From Limanda limanda (Eukaryota; Chordata; Actinopteri; Pleuronectiformes; Pleuronectidae): 64,000 bases of DNA. The DNA lies in the NCBI RefSeq assembly GCF_963576545.1, contig NW_026870558.1, forward strand, positions 34,535-98,534, given 5' to 3'. The notes below the pieces were generated by a model. That model made no database searches and was not told the DNA's origin. It worked only from the letters and a program-made list of their open reading frames with translations. This document shows, one piece after another, positions 61,371 through 64,000 of this stretch. Made by a program: the position numbers and the translations under genes. How positions within the stretch are numbered: the first letter of the stretch is position 1; every line of letters begins with the position of its first letter.

Positions 61371-62177
61371 CTAAATGGGGTTGCGCGCATCGATCAGTAC
61401 CATCCTTGAGCTTCTCCGACTTTCGGAAGGGTTAGGGTTAGGGTTAGGGATGAAAGCACATAGGAGAAAGAGATATTCTTGAATAACTTTTTTTGTGAAG
61501 GTCGGAGAGACTTGCAAGTAGGCTCTACCCCCACTAAATGGGGTAGCGCGCATCGATCGGTACCATCCTTGAGCTTCTCCGACTTTCGGAAGGGTTAGGG
61601 TTAGGGTTAGGGATGAAAGCACATAGGAGAAAGAGATATTCTTGAATAACTTTTTTTGTGAAGGTCGGAGAGACTTGCAAGTAGGCTCTACCCCCACTAA
61701 ATGGGGTAGCGCACATCGATCGGTACCATCCTTGAGCTTCTCCGACTTTCGGAAGGGTTAGGGTTAGGGTTAGGGATGAAAGCACATAGGAGAAAGAGAT
61801 ATTCTTGAATAACTTTTTTTGTGAAGGTCGGAGAGACTTGCAAGTAGGCTCTACCCCCACTAAATGGGGTAGCGCGCATCGATCGGTACCATCCTTGAGC
61901 TTCTCCGACTTTCGGAAGGGTTAGGGTTAGGGTTAGGGATGAAAGCACATAGGAGAAAGAGATATTCTTGAATAACTTTTTTTGTGAAGGTCGGAGAGAC
62001 TTGGAAAGTGGTTGCATCTGGACTAATTTGGGTCCTGCGGATCGATTGGTACCATCCCCGAGCTTGTACGACCTTTGGAAGAGGTCGACCGACGAAATTC
62101 CCCCAAATCTGAGGAGATATTCTTGAATAACTTTTTTTGTGAAGGTCGGAGAGACTTGCAAGTAGGCTCTACCCCCA
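58950..62177 (+). repeat. Four tandem 807 bp AAAAB units
   Basis: Exact 807 bp period at 58,950, 59,757, 60,564 and 61,371. The second and third share CTTTCAGAAG (59,974 and 60,781). The third also has AAATTGGG near 61,059. This is the most regular higher-order block in the window. Confidence 0.92.
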
Positions 62178-63302
62178 CTAAATGGGGTTGCGCGCATCGA
62201 TCGGTACCATCCTTGAGCTTCTCCGACTTTTGGAAGGGTTAGGGTTAGGGTTAGGGATGAAAGCACATAGGAGAAAGAGATATTCTTGAATAACTTTTTT
62301 TGTGAAGGTCGGAGAGACTTGCAAGTAGGCTCTACCCCCACTAAATGGGGTAGCGCGCATCGATCGGTACCATCCTTGAGCTTCTCCGACTTTTGGAAGG
62401 GTTAGGGTTAGGGTTAGGGATGAAAGCACATAGGAGAAAGAGATATTCTTGAATAACTTTTTTTGTGAAGGTCGGAGAGACTTGGAAAGTGGTTGCATCT
62501 GGACTAATTTGGGTCCTGCAGATCGATTGGTACCATCCCCGAGCTTGTACGACCTTCGGAAGAGGTCGACCGACGAAATTCCCCAAAATCTGAGGAGATA
62601 TTCTTGAATAACTTTTTTTGTGAAGGTTGGAGAGACTTGCAAGTAGGCTCTACCCCCACTAAATGGGGTTGCGCGCATCGATCAGTACCATCCTTGAGCT
62701 TCTCCGACTTTCGGAAGGGTTAGGGTTAGGGTTAGGGATGAAAGCACATAGGAGAAAGAGATATTCTTGAATAACTTTTTTTGTGAAGGTCGGAGAGACT
62801 TGCAAGTAGGCTCTACCCCCACTAAATGGGGTAGCGCGCATCGATCGGTACCATCCTTGAGCTTCTCCGACTTTCGGAAGGGTTAGGGTTAGGGTTAGGG
62901 ATGAAAGCACATAGGAGAAAGAGATATTCTTGAATAACTTTTTTTGTGAAGGTCGGAGAGACTTGCAAGTAGGCTCTACCCCCACTAAATGGGTAGCGCG
63001 CATCGATCGGTACCATCCTTGAGCTTCTCCGACTTTCGGAAGGGTTAGGGTTAGGGTTAGGGATGAAAGCACATAGGAGAAAGAGATATTCTTGAATAAC
63101 TTTTTTTGTGAAGGTCGGAGAGACTTGGAAAGTGGTTGCATCTGGACTAATTTGGGTCCTGCAGATCGATTGGTACCATCCCCGAGCTTGTACGACCTTC
63201 GGAAGAGGTCGACCGACGAAATTCCCCCAAAATCTGAGGAGATATTCTTGAATAACTTTTTTTGTGAAGGTTGGAGAGACTTGCAAGTAGGCTCTACCCC
63301 CA
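62178..63302 (+). repeat. B-prime cassette, rearranged
   Basis: AAB-prime AAAB-prime. It has one extra A unit (62,985, itself missing one G of GGGG) and a B-prime with CCCCAAAA near 62,581. Both B-prime units carry GGTTGG. This is the most altered cassette. Confidence 0.85.
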
Positions 63303-63523
63303 CTAAATGGGGTTGCGCGCATCGATCAGTACCATCCTTGAGCTTCTCCGACTTTCGGAAGGGTTAGGGTTAGGGTTAGGGATGAAAGCACATAGGAGAA
63401 AGAGATATTCTTGAATAACTTTTTTTGTGAAGGTCGGAGAGACTTGCAAGTAGGCTCTACCCCCACTAAATGGGGTAGCGCGCATCGATCGGTACCATCC
63501 TTGAGCTTCTCCGACTTTCGGAA

Positions 63524-63858
63524 GGGTTAGGGTTAGGGATGAAAGCACATAGGAGAAAGAGATATTCTTGAATAACTTTTTTTGTGAAGGTCGGAGAGAC
63601 TTGCAAGTAGGCTCTACCCCCACTAAATGGGGTAGCGCGCATCGATCGGTACCATCCTTGAGCTTCTCCGACTTTCGGAAGGGTTAGGGTTAGGGTTAGG
63701 GATGAAAGCACATAGGAGAAAGAGATATTCTTGAATAACTTTTTTTGTGAAGGTCGGAGAGACTTGCAAGTAGGCTCTACCCCCACTAAATGGGGTAGCA
63801 TGCATCGATCGGTACCATCCTTGAGCTTCTCCGACTTTCGGAAGGGTTAGGGTTAGGG
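63524..63858 (+). repeat. Two contracted telomeric tracts near the right edge
   Basis: Short tracts begin at 63,524 and 63,844. Two of the last few A units in the window are contracted. Whether this continues cannot be seen. Confidence 0.88.
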
Positions 63859-64000
63859 ATGAAAGCACATAGGAGAAAGAGATATTCTTGAATAACTTTT
63901 TTTGTGAAGGTCGGAGAGACTTGCAAGTAGGCTCTACCCCCACTAAATGGGGTAGCGCGCATCGATCAGTACCATCCTTGAGCTTCTCCGACTTTCGGAA

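Larger units (their letters stand above)
1..64000 (+). repeat. Two-monomer (A/B) telomere-motif satellite array, whole window
   Basis: Every base belongs to a head-to-tail array of A (163 bp) and B (155 bp) monomers in one orientation. No unique insert, inversion or transposon interrupts it. Lengths of the A runs, each closed by one B, from 278 onward: 4,2,1,6,2,1,1,2,1,2,2,3,1,2,2,3,2,6,2,5,3,4,2,2,4,2,3,2,2,3,2,4,1,4,1,2,3,4,1,2,4,2,1,6,2,1,1,2,1,2,2,1,2,1,4,2,6,2,6,2,1,2,1,4,2,2,6,2,4,4,4,2,4,2,4,4,3,2,1,4,2,2,6,2,2,6,2,6,2,6,2,1,2,1,3,2,2,6,2,4,4,4,4,2,3, then at least 5. Monomers are nearly identical, with mostly single-base private variants. No coding gene is supported: reading frames on the minus strand stay open because the monomer is stop-poor, and the same DNA is open in two frames at once. 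A chromosomal location (subtelomere, centromere or knob) cannot be decided from the window. Confidence 0.98.

Noticed and set aside
30741..63367. Plus-strand 91-codon open frames found at each B-prime
   Set aside because: They appear only because the extra A in B-prime shifts frame past a stop. They are identical copies inside satellite DNA with no gene features.
298..63943. Minus-strand open frames of about 104-320 codons as repeated protein genes
   Set aside because: They follow the monomer period, switch frame between units, overlap each other in two frames and use starts and stops created by the repeat. No domain, codon bias or regulatory context supports coding.
1..64000. CRISPR array
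   Set aside because: There are no short repeats separated by unique spacers and no cas genes. Whole 155-163 bp units repeat with near identity.
1..64000. rDNA intergenic spacer repeats
   Set aside because: Telomere-like repeats occur in some rDNA spacers, but no rRNA gene or recognisable rDNA promoter is present in 64 kb.
1..64000. Integrated virus or transposable element as array origin
   Set aside because: No terminal repeats, polymerase, integrase or transposase fragments are visible in either strand of the monomers.

Overview
The whole 64 kb window is one uninterrupted satellite DNA array. I found no unique sequence, no credible protein gene, no RNA gene and no transposon, and both window edges fall inside the array. 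It is built from two related monomers, all in the same orientation. Monomer A is 163 bp and carries three TTAGGG units, which together with flanking G's make four GGG tracts. Monomer B is 155 bp, is a diverged relative of A, and has no telomeric repeat. By hand count there are about 293 A units (two cut by the window edges) and 106 B units. B units never touch each other, and A occurs in runs of 1 to 6 between them.

Organism: the array is eukaryotic nuclear repeat DNA. TTAGGG is the telomere repeat of animals, most fungi, kinetoplastids and several algal and plant lineages, so it does not identify the lineage, and I cannot name one. A homogeneous array of nearly nucleosome-sized monomers holding short telomeric tracts fits a subtelomeric, pericentromeric or centromeric satellite. 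If it is subtelomeric, the G-rich strand running 5'->3' would place the chromosome end to the right (inference).

Layout: roughly 0-28.5 kb is one domain. It is made of 318-, 481- and longer blocks that have been re-duplicated (1,924 bp, 1,614 bp and 2,244 bp tandem units). A 5.9 kb block at the left edge recurs about 22.6 kb downstream with the same private mutations. About 28.5-64 kb is a second domain. It is marked by a 156 bp B variant (B-prime, one extra A) in a recurring two-B-prime cassette, and by 807 bp AAAAB units near 38.7-44.5 and 59-62 kb. A stretch of about 10.1 kb (30,952-41,096) recurs at 51,383-61,370 with one monomer lost. The picture is of very recent, repeated unequal exchange or segmental amplification at nested scales.

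Function, if any, would lie in DNA structure or protein binding rather than coding. Each A has a telomere-type G-quadruplex motif and a hairpin. At the G-quadruplex position B instead has a hairpin plus a palindrome. Both share an identical 45 bp core. The many open frames on the minus strand follow from a stop-poor monomer and are not genes. Monomer positions, counts and duplication offsets were read by hand and should be treated as accurate to a few bases at breakpoints.
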